From assembly GCF_036324505.1 (NCBI RefSeq), contig NC_086354.1, positions 22,786,207 through 22,850,206 on the forward strand: 64,000 nt of DNA, given 5' to 3'. This document shows, piece after piece, positions 32,843 to 44,247 of the stretch (position 1 is the stretch's first letter; every line of letters starts with the position of its first letter). The notes below the pieces were generated by a model. The model worked only from the letters and a program-made list of their open reading frames with translations. It was not told the DNA's origin and searched no databases. The translations under genes were made by a program, and so were the position numbers. The DNA comes from Eleginops maclovinus. Lineage: Eukaryota > Chordata > Actinopteri > Perciformes > Eleginopidae.

Positions 32843-34200
32843 CAGAGGTGGAAGAAGTACTCAGATATTGTACTTGAGTAAAGTAGAAGTACTCAGATCT
32901 TGTACTTGAGTAAAGTAGAAGTACTCAGGTCTTGTTCTTGAGTTAAAGTAGAAGTACTCAGATCTTGTACTTGAGTAAAGTAGAAGTAATCAGATCTTGT
33001 ACTTGAGTAAAGTAGAAGTACTCAGATCTTGTACTTGAGTAAAAGTAGAAGTACTCAGATCTTGTACTTGAGTAAAGTAGAAGTACTCAGATATTGTACT
33101 TGAGTAAAGTAGAAGTACTCAGGTCTTGTACTTGAGTAAAGTAGAAGTACTCAGGTCTTGTTCTTGAGTAAAAGTAGAAGTACTCAGATCTTGTACTTGA
33201 GTAAAGTAGAAGTACTCAGATCTTGTACTTGAGTAAAGTAGAAGTACTCAGATCTTGAGTAAAAGTAGAAGTACTCAGATCTTGTACTTGAGTAAAGTAG
33301 AAGTACTCAGGTCTTGTTCTTGAGTTAAAGTAGAAGTACTCAGATCTTGTACTTGAGTAAAGTAGAAGTAATCAGATCTTGTACTTGAGTAAAGTAGAAG
33401 TACTCAGATCTTGTACTTGAGTAAAAGTAGAAGTACTCAGATCTTGTACTTGAGTAAAGTAGAAGTACTCAGATATTGTACTTGAGTAAAGTAGAAGTAC
33501 TCAGGTCTTGTACTTGAGTAAAGTAGAAGTACTCAGGTCTTGTTCTTGAGTAAAGTAGAAGTACTCAGATCTTGTACTTGAGTAAAGTAGAAGTACTCAG
33601 ATCTTGTTCTTCAGTAAAGTAGAAGTACTCAGATCTTGTTCTTGAGTAAAGTAGAAGTACTCAGATCTTGAGTAAAAGTAGAAGTACTCAGATCTTGTAC
33701 TTGAGTAAAGTAGAAGTACTCAGATCTTGTTCTTGAGTAAAGTAGAAGTACTCAGATCTTGTACTTGAGTAAAGTAGAAGTACTCAGATCTTGTTCTTCA
33801 GTAAAGTAGAAGTACTCAGATCTTGTACTTGAGTAAAGTAGAAGTACTCAGGTCTTGTACTTGAGTAAAGTAGAAGTACCAGAGTGTAGGAATACTCTGT
33901 CACAGTAAAAGTATTCTAAATGTTCCTCCAGTGAAAGTAGAAAGTACTCTCCTCTAAATGTACTTAAAGTAGTGACAGTAAAAGTAGTCATTGTCTGATT
34001 GGTCCATTTCAGAATAATATCTCTGATATGTTTTATAATGATTGATCATTAAAGTGTTCTCAGAGCTGGTAAAGGTGCAGCTAGTTTGAATGGCTTTGTA
34101 TACTGCAGGGTAGCTGCTGGATTTACTGCAGGTGAACTAAAGTCTGATTTAAGGGAGATTATATTTACCATCATTCATCCTAATCTGCCTAGCAACTAAA
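32843..34200 (+). mobile_element. hAT-like element carrying a 31-bp minisatellite, copy 1
   Basis: The left end CAGAGGTGGAAGAAGTACTC resembles fish hAT termini. A minisatellite fills 32853-33878. The right body holds GAATACTCTGTCACAGTAAA, CTAAATGTTCCTCCAGTGAA, TCTGATTGGTCCATTTCAGA and GCTGCTGGATTTACTGCAGG. The body recurs inverted at 52553-52860, which gives the element boundary near 34190. A right terminal repeat was not found. Confidence 0.75.
32853..33878 (+). repeat. 31/32-bp minisatellite, about 33 units
   Basis: The unit is AGTACTCAGATCTTGTACTT followed by GAGTAAAGTAGA. Common variants are GATATT or GGTCTT for GATCTT, TTGTTCTT for TTGTACTT, AAAAG for AAAG, and a shortened unit lacking TTGTACTT. 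A block starting near 32880 repeats nearly identically 382 bp downstream. Each unit can pair TACTCA with TGAGTA. Confidence 0.97.
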
Positions 34201-35796
34201 GGTATTAATACATGTAGTGGAGGAAAAGTACAGACTAGCAAATAATTCAAATAGTAGCCTACAGTAGTGATGGAAAAGTGAGAGATTTTGAGAATAGAAT
34301 GATAAAAGTAATGTTTGGAAATGCACATGATCCGATTAATTAAATGTTATTATATTATTCAATATTTTTTATTCGATATGAAATCCTGTAATAATTTTTT
34401 TTCTCATATTAGGATATTTTTTTGCGACATGTTGATTTTATTCTCATAACATTACGAGATTTCAATTATTTTTTTACTCTTTTTAGGGGTTCAAAATTAA
34501 ATCAAAAACACAATGTAGGCCAGTGCAATGTCTAAATTGCAGAAAGCACTTTGATAAAGGCTAAAAATGTGTTAAAATACCATTTTAAATTCAATGTTAT
34601 GGAGCTCCAGAGATACATCAGCCTACAAATCATATCACATGTTTGTTTGCTACACATCCTCTCAGGTTATTATTAGTTATTGTTTCCACACATTCAGCCT
34701 TACCTTAAACTCACAACAGAGATTCTATACGGTCTGTTCTGATAAAAAAAAACCTGTGCATGATCTCAAAATCTGTGGCAAACCCCACCCTCTGCTGATT
34801 AAAGCAAACCAGATTATCAGCATACATGAACAAAGTGTGGTGTGGACGCGGTGGTATGGGAACAGTAAGATAGCGTAGTCGCAGAACTGTTGACTGCCCA
34901 AACTGGAGGGTGACGCTTCCTGGATCGCCATGTGATAACATTGTCACCGAGCAGCATGAGCCCTTCCTGCCTCGAAGACCGCCTTGAAACTCTGGGGGTA
35001 ATTTTAGTAAAGAAAACACACCAAGATGCATGTCGGATGAATGGCTTCTCAAGGCTGTCTGTCAACGGCGTCAGACACAATAGTCTATAACAAAATGAAG
35101 AACAACCGCGCGGTCTCTCTGGGCCAATGAATACTACGTTTCCTTCCTTGAAGGGCTTTCAAAGGAGACACTGGAGTCACTGAAATCACACAGACAGGAA
35201 GCAGAGGGGATATAAACTGGCATGCACAATGGCCTGCAGGTGATGAAATACTTTTTAATGTTTACTCACCCAGGGCTTAACCTACAATGGTGAAAGGGGC
35301 TTTTAGCTCCTTCAGTCAAGAAAGCAAAATCAGGTTTATTTGGAAGATGCTTTGGTGTATAATCGTGCAGATATAGACACAGTAGGAGGAATTGAGTTGC
35401 AAAGACTACTATATAAACTGCACAATAAGACAATCTGACACATAAAGCATGTGATCCAAATTTAGGTGGAAGAGCTGTGCAGTCTTAAGTGGTAGCATTG
35501 AACAGAAATAAGCATGGTAAACAGAGGAATGTGCAAGGTTTCACAGAATCTAAAATGGAAAAAATAACAAAGATGCGCCTACGAAATGCTACAGTATGAA
35601 TACCAAACAACAAGGGTAAAGTAGGTGCCTTGATATGTTCAATAATGTAGGTAAACACAAATGAATGTTCTGAAATGGATGCTAAATCTGTATCTGGTTC
35701 TTGCTGATTCATTGATAATTAAAATAACTAAAAAAGGAGAGATTTTTTCACCAGACGAAGAAACCTTATCTCCAGCTTTGTGAATTTTTCCTATGT
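34201..35796. other. Unique non-coding sequence
   Basis: 34360-34480 is A/T-rich. Overlapping minus-strand ORFs at 34711-35080 (68-113 codons) have no domain. No repeats recognised. Confidence 0.45.
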
Positions 35797-36089
35797 TCAG
35801 AGCAGCTGAATCTGATTGGTTAGCTGACCAGCTCTGTTGTGATTGGTCAACGGCTTAAAGATGTCCCGCCCCTTCTATCACGTACAATTTGTTGGTGCTC
35901 TAGCCAAGTGTTTCATAGTGATGTCATTATGTTTCGAAAAACAAACAAAGGAGTCCAATGGAGACGTTTCAGGCAGTAGTGAAGGGGGAGAACACAGGGA
36001 TTTTAGCCTTTGCAGACCATTGACATGCACTACTAAAACACTACAGGAAAGAGAAAACCCCCCAAAAAGGCATAAACGTGCTCCTTTAT
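35797..36089 (-). mobile_element. TTAA MITE, copy F (one end missing)
   Basis: On the minus strand it runs from near 36089, with the decayed end TAAAGGAGCACGTTTATGCC. Words seen are GGTCTGCAAAGGCTAAAATC, CCATTGGACTCCTTTGTTTG, AATGACATCACTATG, AAGGGGCGGGACATC and ACCAATCACAACAGAGC. It fades at about 35797, so the AATAAA-bearing third is lost. Confidence 0.85.
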
Positions 36090-36381
36090 CACTGACACGC
36101 AGATCCAGTCCCCCCTCAGCTCTCTGATCTTTCACTTTCTGTCCTTCCATCCCTGTCTCTCACCACAAAATTTTTTTAAAAATGAACCCAGTGAATACAT
36201 TTTCACCAGCGAGGCGCCGCTCCATCTGCAGAGCCACAGCAGCCTCGTTTTCCCGGGTACATCACACAGCCGGCTGATTGTGAAAGATGATGCACTCGCA
36301 CCCCGCTAACAGGTTCACACAAGCCCACATGCTTACGCCACCCTGGGCTAATTCAATTCCACTGCCATTCCAGAGGTAATA
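36090..36381. other. Enhancer-like single-copy block
   Basis: GCGAGGCGCCGCTCCATCTG, GGCTGATTGTGAAAGATGAT and CTGGGCTAATTCAATTCC lie in GC-richer DNA than the surroundings. No ORF or repeat. Regulatory role is inference. Confidence 0.35.

Positions 36382-36413
<32 letters not shown>
36382..36413. repeat. (GT)n microsatellite
   Basis: GT units with one TTT interruption. Confidence 0.95.
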
Positions 36414-36765
36414 TAGCCTCCTTGCAGATAGTGCATGGAAAAAAAGGGGGTCAACAGGGTGGGGCTGGTAGCTGGTCCTCCACCCGTGTGCTTTTAAAAC
36501 ACAAAAACTGGGACTTTTTCAATTATTATGGGTATTCATGCATTTAGTACCATGTACAGAAGGAATGAGTTAAAGGGACAAAGAATCAATGAGAGCAAAA
36601 TGACGTTTTGCAAAAACATTAAATTCTCAAAACATCTGAGAGGTGAATGTGTCCCCTGCATTTACAAAGGGACACTTAATCCACATTATAAAAGAAGAAA
36701 ACACCTTTAGCTTTACGGATTTGTCTCTATCAAGCCAGCAACCGTTTTAATTGTATTCAGCCAAA

Positions 36766-36767
36766 TT

Positions 36768-36799
<32 letters not shown>

Positions 36800-36820
36800 T
36801 ATTATTATTAATAATAATAA
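36766..36820. repeat. (ATC)n-(ATT)n-(AAT)n compound microsatellite
   Basis: About ten ATC units pass into ATT and then AAT units. Confidence 0.95.
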
Positions 36821-38848
36821 TTTAAAAAAATAACGGCTGCAACTAAAGAAAGGATAAATAAATAAAAATGTTACCTATTTTTTTGGACGTTTTTTTTGGG
36901 GGGGTATTTCAGACTTTAATGGCATTTTCAGATTAAACTAAAAACTAATTTCCCCCTTTGATTGACTTTCAAGTGTTTTTCTACACTTCTGCTCCAGCTA
37001 GCTAGTTACTCCCATGACATTTGTGTTAAAAATACAGTTTGAGTTTGTGGATTTGATATGTTTTATGTGTATGTGACTTTAATTAGAGTCACTATAGCCT
37101 TTGGGCTAAACAAGCATTTTTGAAATTGGACATTTTTAACTAGTATGCATGCATCAATTTATGACTCTCTCAGGATGTTGTTTGCCGTGTGGCCACTGCT
37201 AATACACACTCGTCATTAGTTGAATTTATATTATCAATCATTTAAACATTTTTCCAAACTTTTCCTCCATAAACTTTTACACAGTCTGACTGTAATACAA
37301 ATAAACAAGTCAATGAATCTGATTTTAAGATACTATGAGCGTGATAAAGCTCTCTTATTCATACCTTGATATCTAGATGTAATGTAACTCTTTGCAGTGT
37401 TCATTTATATTTAAGAAACCAAAGGAAAGCATGTTGTATTACAGTCTGTTCATAACATGACCAGCTAGATTAGCATATCATCTCAAATGTGTTGTTTTGC
37501 CTAAGGCATCTTTAAAAAAAATACAATTCTGTGAGAGTTTCTGTGATTTGACTCCAAAATAATGAAAAGGTTGTTGTTGCATACCACTTCAATGGAAAGC
37601 AACAAGCTGAAATAGCAAAAATGCAATCTACTGAGGAGGACTGAAGTGGACGTCGAGCCTCTGCAGCACTAATCGTCTCTGTTCCTCTCAGAGAAACATC
37701 TGCCTACTCACCAAACCTCCGTACAAACACAGCATTCATCTTCATACATAATGGCGCATCACCAACCTGCCATGAAATTGCTTTTCACCATAATACAAGA
37801 AATGATATACAACGGGAAGCCATAGGAATATACTCTAAAATAGATCTGTGATGACAACAGACGCACTGAGAAGACACTGCTGTTACAGTATGTGATATAC
37901 TGGGAGATTTGGTGGTATTATCAAAACACAACACACGTCTGTCACACAAAAATACAATAAAATGGCGACTCTCTTAACACATACATGAGAATAAATATCA
38001 CAGTATGGATATTAAATAACAAATATAACTCTTTCTTATTATTTTATGTTTCTACCTTCAGAATATCTGTTTAAACATATTTTATATAATAATAATAAAG
38101 TAATTAAATTAAAAGATGAGTTAAATATTAAACTTGTGCATATTGTACTATTATAACTGCCAAAAATAAATATGTAAAACTGATATTACTGTGTATGTAA
38201 GTGGTGTATTGGTTTTTCAACTGTCAGAAGTGATAAACATTGCAAAATCCATCTTGTTTTCCATTCAGCCTGATGAGCAATTTTCTTGTATTTGTCTGAT
38301 ATCTAAGCCCGACTGAGGAGCTGCTAACTGGCTGTGAAAGCCTCCATAATGAGACTTATAGCAAGCTTATGGCAGTAACACGTCACATAAACCTTCATTA
38401 ACGTGGTGTTTCCAGGGGTTTATGCGATGGAAGGGTGGGAGGGGGCTGCTTATTAAATCCATTCCTCTATTGAATCGGTCTGGGTACTAACATCTGTCAT
38501 AAAAGGCCTTAAAACCTCCAAAGGCTCTAATCGAGTTTTTGTGGACGGAGAAAGAGAACGCTTAAGTGAGCTTGATTATATTTGGCATCACATTTATCAC
38601 CAAATTACAACTGTCATAATGTTATGTTCATATACGGCTAATTTGTTATTAGCAGTAGCTGGTTGTCTGGCAACAAGAAAACGGTTACTGGTTCCACTGC
38701 CCAGCGAAGAGACAGTCCATAACCCCCTATTGAAACATGTTATGGATCAAACACAGGGATGGGGACTATAAAAGAAAGGTGCTGAAGGCTAATTTTGTCA
38801 GCTTCAGACAGAGACAGACTAGTTGTTTTCACAGTCTGTCAACAAGCG
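36821..38848. other. Unique non-coding sequence
   Basis: Mostly A/T-rich; no repeats or exon-like ORFs recognised. Confidence 0.5.
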
Positions 38849-38869
38849 CTAAGCTAAGCTAAGCTAAGC
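38849..38869. repeat. (AGCTA)n pentanucleotide tract
   Basis: About four AGCTA units, followed by more GCTAGC/GCTAAC words to 38940. Similar words occur near 56000 and 60600. Confidence 0.8.
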
Positions 38870-40196
38870 GGTGTCTACATTTGGACTGCATGTTGCACAC
38901 TGTGAACATTAGCATTGTTAGCTAGGAAGCTAACATAGGTGCTCAATTAAACCAATAAAATAACAGTTGCATCTTTTGACCCAAACATACATACATTTAT
39001 TAAACTAAAGTGCTTTTAAAACGGCAGCTAAACACACATCCTTTTAAATTACTATAACATTATTGTTTTAATTAATACAAGGTTTTAAGTTATATTATTT
39101 AACGGTTTCATTAAATTGGTCTTTTAACCTTTATTTTAATGATCATTGCATTTACTTTGTTGTTATTTTTTTGTGTATACATGTTTTTTATAATTTGCTG
39201 TATCGATTCATTTTGTCTTTTGTCTTCCTTTATTTTTCCTGAGGGATCATTACCTATTTCATTGTTTTTAGTATCATACCTTTCACTTCCTTATGTCTTC
39301 ACATATTAAAACACTATTTTAATGACTTCAAAAAGGTCTTAACATCCGATCTAATGTGCATTTCTTGTTGTTGGTTTTAATTTAAGGTGTGTGCCTATGA
39401 ACAAAGCTTTATTATCATCATGTACGATGCAGGATTTAAAAACCAGGCGTCTCTGGTGTAGAAGTCTTGGTGTACATATCTTTGAACTTGAAGTGAGAAA
39501 ATAGTAGGACATGAAACTGGAGAATCATCCATTACTGACACACAGCAGGATATACATTTCGCTCTCAATGACATCAGTAGTAGTAGTAATGCTATTCTTA
39601 GTACAATTTCCATTCTTAACATTTAATAAAAACATCTCTGATATCTCCTCCAAGCAGCCGTGTGAATGTTACTGTACAGAAATAGGCCTGGGTGAGACAG
39701 GTTGTAAAGAAAAAGAGTGACGGGTCTATCGTTTACAACTGGATTAGTCTTTAGGATTAGCCACGATGAGGAAGAGGCTCCACGCAGCCTGAAGCCATCC
39801 ATTAACTCCATGTCACCCAGCGGGATTCACTACATTGGTGGTTCAAAAAAGATGCATGTCGAACCCTATCTTTGTGTACGGGAGTATTTCCAATACACTC
39901 CCAGCCTTGGACTGCATGTAAAGCATGTGTTTAGCGATCAGTCAAAGCTTGCTCCTTTATATCAGACAATGAAATTCACATAACACATCATTGCATCACA
40001 GGCAGACATCCTCCCACTGCAGACTGGGCCGTGTAAATTAAGCCTCAGCGCTCTTTGACCTTGAAACAACAGCTGCTCATTGTGCTCTCCCTGCTTTTAA
40101 GTTATAACACATTTGCATAAACTGCAGAGCTCTTCTCCTAATTTGAAGCAACCCATTTAAAAGAATAATGGGAACAGCGCTGATCTAGGCTGTTGT

Positions 40197-40200
<4 letters not shown>
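38870..40200. other. Unique non-coding sequence
   Basis: A/T-rich from 39000 to 39400. Small ORFs around 39395-39983 on both strands lack motifs. No repeats recognised. Confidence 0.45.

Positions 40201-40259
<59 letters not shown>
40201..40259. repeat. (CA)29 microsatellite
   Basis: Uninterrupted CA tract. Confidence 0.97.
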
Positions 40260-40261
<2 letters not shown>

Positions 40262-40699
40262 TCGTATCGATCGCATAGCAGGGCATCATGGGAAAGAAGT
40301 CCTGGAACAACCCACTGAGGTTAACGCACGCACATTCAACCTGCAGGATACGAGTCAATGAATCACCCGCTATTGACTGAACGACAGCTTGTCAAAAGAT
40401 GCGTTGGACCTGGATCTGACATGGATGCTTTTATTCACATTTAGCACAAGGTGTGTGAGGTTAACTGTGTTTAGATCTGTGGATTCTTTTGTCAAACGTG
40501 TCAAAGCACAGGCTGAATTTGCTCTCAGGTCACCGGTTAATTATACAATGTGCATAGTTCAAATTAAATAAAAAGCATGTTGCTGCATATTTCCTTCAGG
40601 GTGTGGTGGAGTCTAAAACGGAGCTAAAACAGACTGCAGGCGCTATGTTAAGCTAGAGGAAGCACTAAGCACTAGGAGTTGCATTTCGTGGGGTTAGGG
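40260..40699. other. Unique non-coding sequence
   Basis: Nothing recognised. Confidence 0.5.
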
Positions 40700-41103
40700 T
40701 GTAACGATTGTGGGTTTTGTGCAAATTTCGTTAGTCATCTCATGCACCTATTTCATAGTGTCCTTCTTAGCCTAGTATCACTTTTTATAGGCTTATGATG
40801 CAGTTTTTATGTGTTAGATTTATGTATTGGAAATCAGGAAAAGATGGCTGACACCTGATTTTGGTTGACTGCTCAGTATGGGTGCCTGCATGTCAGTCTC
40901 TCTTCTGTTGGGTTGCTTGGCTCTACAGGATGTTGGTTTGCTTGTCTTTGCTTTATATACTGATGGATGTTCACACACCCACACACTACACACGTTACTG
41001 ATTAACAGACTTCACAATTACCTTAGTTTCTCTAAATAAATGTAATTCAATTGGAATCATGTGGGTGTCCTTGTTTTGTTCGTCCTTGAGCCGGGGCGTG
41101 ACA
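40700..41103 (+). mobile_element. Candidate solo LTR
   Basis: Starts TGTAACGATTGTGG and ends GAGCCGGGGCGTGACA, so TG...CA with inverted TGTAACG/CGTGACA ends. A TATA-like TTTATATACTG at about 40952 precedes AATAAA (41035-41040), the usual promoter-to-polyadenylation order of an LTR. No 5-bp target duplication was found and no internal retroviral-type genes are adjacent. It could also be an unrelated repeat end. Confidence 0.4.
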
Positions 41104-42000
41104 TTATTATTGACATTTCACAAAATAGCACTTCAGCTTATTGTTATTTAACTGGTTACCAAGGGTAGGAATTACAACCTGTAGCACACATCTTGCACCC
41201 CTCCATTGCATCCAAGCACCACATATTAACCTGTAGAGGTACAAGTCATTCATTCCCAACATCATCCTTCATACAGTAATCAATCAATCACATTATATTA
41301 ATTCATACGTTGTTTTATAATAAACAAAGAAGAAAGCCCCGGAGAGAATCTGTCTCCCGTGACGTACAGATGTGCAATGCATGTCATGTGTATCGACAGT
41401 GCATCCATCCCCGTGACACGCCTTAGGGCTCTCAGGTTATGCAATGCAAATACAAAACATTGCTTTGAATCCACTCTCCGTGACCTACTTGGACAATCTG
41501 AAAGTATCAAGGCAAACTGACCACAGCCACCACCAACCTCTCATCTGTTACGCTCCCCACGTGTCCTTCTATTGGTCTGATCTGCTCTACACAGCCACCT
41601 GCCATCGAGGAGGTTCAGGGGGGGATTGTATTTGTCACTTTGCTAATGCTTTGTCTTGCCATAAGGAATCTAGAGAGAAGAGTCCTCGGACGCGTGTGGG
41701 GAGTTAAAAAGAATAAGAACAAGCAGCTTGTCTCTCTGAGTCAGCTCTGCTCTGAGACTTTGGGTGCCGGCACCTTTCTCTCTAAACAATAGCAGAGCTT
41801 GTTTACAGAAGCAGCGGAGGCCTCTGCTCCCATCCCATGTGTTCGGAAAGAAGATCCGGATACACTGCTGAGAAACGAGAGGCGGAGAGACGCTTCAAAT
41901 GTTTCTGATCAAAACACTGGAGCAGAAATCACACAGCAGACTGAACCTCATAGACGGAAAAAGATTCCCTGTTGTGCTGCCTGGTTAACATCTTCCACTC

Positions 42001-42003
<3 letters not shown>
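41104..42003. other. Unique non-coding sequence
   Basis: 41720-41900 is GC-richer, with TGAGTCAGC (AP-1/Maf-like) and a GTGCCGGCAC palindrome. ORFs here run into the CA tract and are not credible. Confidence 0.45.

Positions 42004-42042
<39 letters not shown>
42004..42042. repeat. (CA)n microsatellite
   Basis: About 19 uninterrupted CA units. Confidence 0.97.
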
Positions 42043-42045
<3 letters not shown>

Positions 42046-42649
42046 TTGCTTGTATTGCACACACATGCTTTGATTTGGTAGTAGCGTTTCCCGTGCTGAA
42101 CCATCAGATACCTCATTTAAACACCAGAGAGACTGTATCTTTCTTCTGTCTGCTTTATCCCCGCTGCTGCTTCCGTCTTTTATGCTAATGCGTGAACACA
42201 CATGCCTTTAGTCAGGAATTTACCTCGGCTTTCTTTGGGAACCAACACCGCGCAGAACAAAGCACCGCACACTTGTCCTAGATGAGATAGCTTGATGATA
42301 TCTGGCGTGTGCGAGTGGGGTTTTCAGTGTGTGTGTGAACCAAAGAGGATCTAACAAGTGTGTGTGCGTGCATATGGTTTAGTGTGTGTTCTATTTAAGA
42401 GAGTGTCTCTTGATCCGTCTCTGGAGACTTTCCTCTCTGTAATCTATCATTGGACATGTTCATTAGCGTGTGTGTTTGTGTGTAGGCATGCCTCGCCTGG
42501 GAATCAACATTAAGCAGTGCATCAGCTCTCCATATGCTGAGATCAGGAAGAAGAGCGTCAATTAACAGACTTTTGATCCGGAACTTCTCATCGCACAAGA
42601 TAGAAACACAGTGTACAGTAAAGGCAGAGTAAAGACTCAAATACAGTAT
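42043..42649. other. Unique non-coding sequence
   Basis: Scattered GTGTGT words at 42325-42485; otherwise nothing recognised. Confidence 0.5.
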
Positions 42650-42888
42650 TTAAAGAGGCCATTTTGTCCTACTTTTTTGGGGTTTTCCCTTTTCCTGTAG
42701 AGGGTTATATGGGTTTCTGTGCATGTAAATGGTCTGCAAAGGCTAAAATGTCAGACAGAGGGTGAAAAGAGGTGCTGCATCACAGGCAGTATGAGAAAAA
42801 TAAAGAGCTTTTGGAACATTAAAGCATGTAAACATGTCCCAGGAGAGGCATAATGCAACTGGAAATGAGCATAGTATGTCCCCTTTAA
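42650..42888 (+). mobile_element. TTAA MITE, copy G (239 bp, internal deletion)
   Basis: TTAA at 42650-42653 and 42885-42888. The left end is AGAGGCCATTTTGTCCTACT; the right end is GAGCATAGTATGTCCCCTTT. The sequence jumps from GGTCTGCAAAGGCTAAAATG straight to TCAGACAGAGGGTGAAAAGA. The deletion therefore removes the CRE/CCAAT/GC-box core and differs from those in copies A and E. Confidence 0.88.
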
Positions 42889-43430
42889 TTAATGCGTCAG
42901 GTCAATATAAAAGGAGCTTATTCTCAACTAAGACTGTACTTCTCTCTTGATGCATCAATAGAGATAAAATCCCTGATTGAGAATGCCCTCACCTTTGCTG
43001 TGTACTGTGACAAAAGCCACATTAAAAATGAAGCCACCATACAAAAAGGTCTTTGCATCCATCTGTCTGGAATAAACAAAAAGCTGGAGAATCTCCCAGG
43101 AAATAGGAATATTAGCTCCTATGCCTTTAACACACGCCAGCCTTTCCATGTGAATAATAAAAGGGGTTGAAGTGTGATCAACAGTTGCCAAGGTAACACA
43201 CGTTTGCTCGCAATATGTGATCTGCAACCAAATTTAATCAAGGTGCATGAAATCACCGGGCTTTTATATTATGGAGCGCAGTCTGCCACCCTGGAGATGG
43301 AGCTACTTCAGTAGAGTGTGATGTATTAAGGTTCATTTAAGAGGGGAAAATTCAGGGATGGTTTTCCTGCTATTTGGTACATTTTAAGGGCGTCCTGCAT
43401 CTGCAACCTGGGAGGAACATTAACATCCTA
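42889..43430. other. Unique non-coding sequence
   Basis: Nothing recognised. The 92-codon ORF at 42892-43170 has no motif. Confidence 0.5.
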
Positions 43431-44010
43431 TTTACATAGAAATTCAGGGTTGCTTTTATTTCGTTAAACAAAAAATGCAACCTAAAAATGTCTTTATTTG
43501 GTAATTTAATGGAAGTTTGGGGGTAAAATACGCACACTAAACTCTAAATACATTAAAAAAAAGAAAAGGATAAATAGATTTAAAAAACTAAAAGATACAT
43601 TAATAAACAAATAGATAAATAAAAGTTAAGGATTATTAAAAAGCAAATAAATACTTCTGTTATATGTAAATCAATACATGATTAAATTAAATGTATTCTA
43701 TTTCTTTACCCTGATAGGAAATCATCATATTTACATAGAAATTAAGGGTTGCTTTATTTAGCTGATTAAAAAATACCATTAATAATGTCTTTAAATGGGT
43801 TGATGAATGGAAGTTGGAGGTAAAAAGGTAAGGGGTCTGGTGTTAAACTCTAAATACATATATAAATTAAAAAAAGATTTAATAATAAAAATTAATAAAA
43901 GATTAAAATAAAGTAATAAATAAATTTAAAAAACTGATTAATTTAAAAGATTTAAATAAATGAATAAAAAGATGTAAATCAACATCAATAGAATTAAGTA
44001 TATATTTCAT
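43431..44010. repeat. Old tandem duplication, ~300-bp unit, A-rich
   Basis: TTTACATAGAAATTCAGGGTTGC at 43431 recurs as TTTACATAGAAATTAAGGGTTGC at 43730. ATGTCTTTA, TGGAAGTT(T/G)G, TTAAACTCTAAATACAT (ACTAAACTCTAAATACAT in unit 1) and GATTTAAAAAACT-like words then follow in the same order. Unit offset grows from 299 to about 308 bp. A/T content is very high. Confidence 0.8.
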
Positions 44011-44231
44011 AGTAAAGCCATGTACTGTTGCACGATTAAGACCACATGTACACTGATGCAGGATCAGGTTCATACATGTATTTCTATGTAATAAATTCAG
44101 AATCATAAAAAAACAATGAACTCAATGCACACATTTAGAGGAACACACACCATTGCACTCACTGACTGGTTGTTCTGCAGTAAAGAAGGTGAAATGAGAG
44201 CAGCAACATAAATGATGTTTTCATGTCACGA

Positions 44232-44247
44232 GGGGGGGGGGGGGGGG
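44232..44247. repeat. Homopolymer G16
   Basis: Sixteen consecutive G followed by CGG. Confidence 0.95.

Noticed and set aside
35843..36150. Overlapping 90-94 codon ORFs on both strands
   Set aside because: They lie largely within TTAA MITE copy F, a non-coding element.
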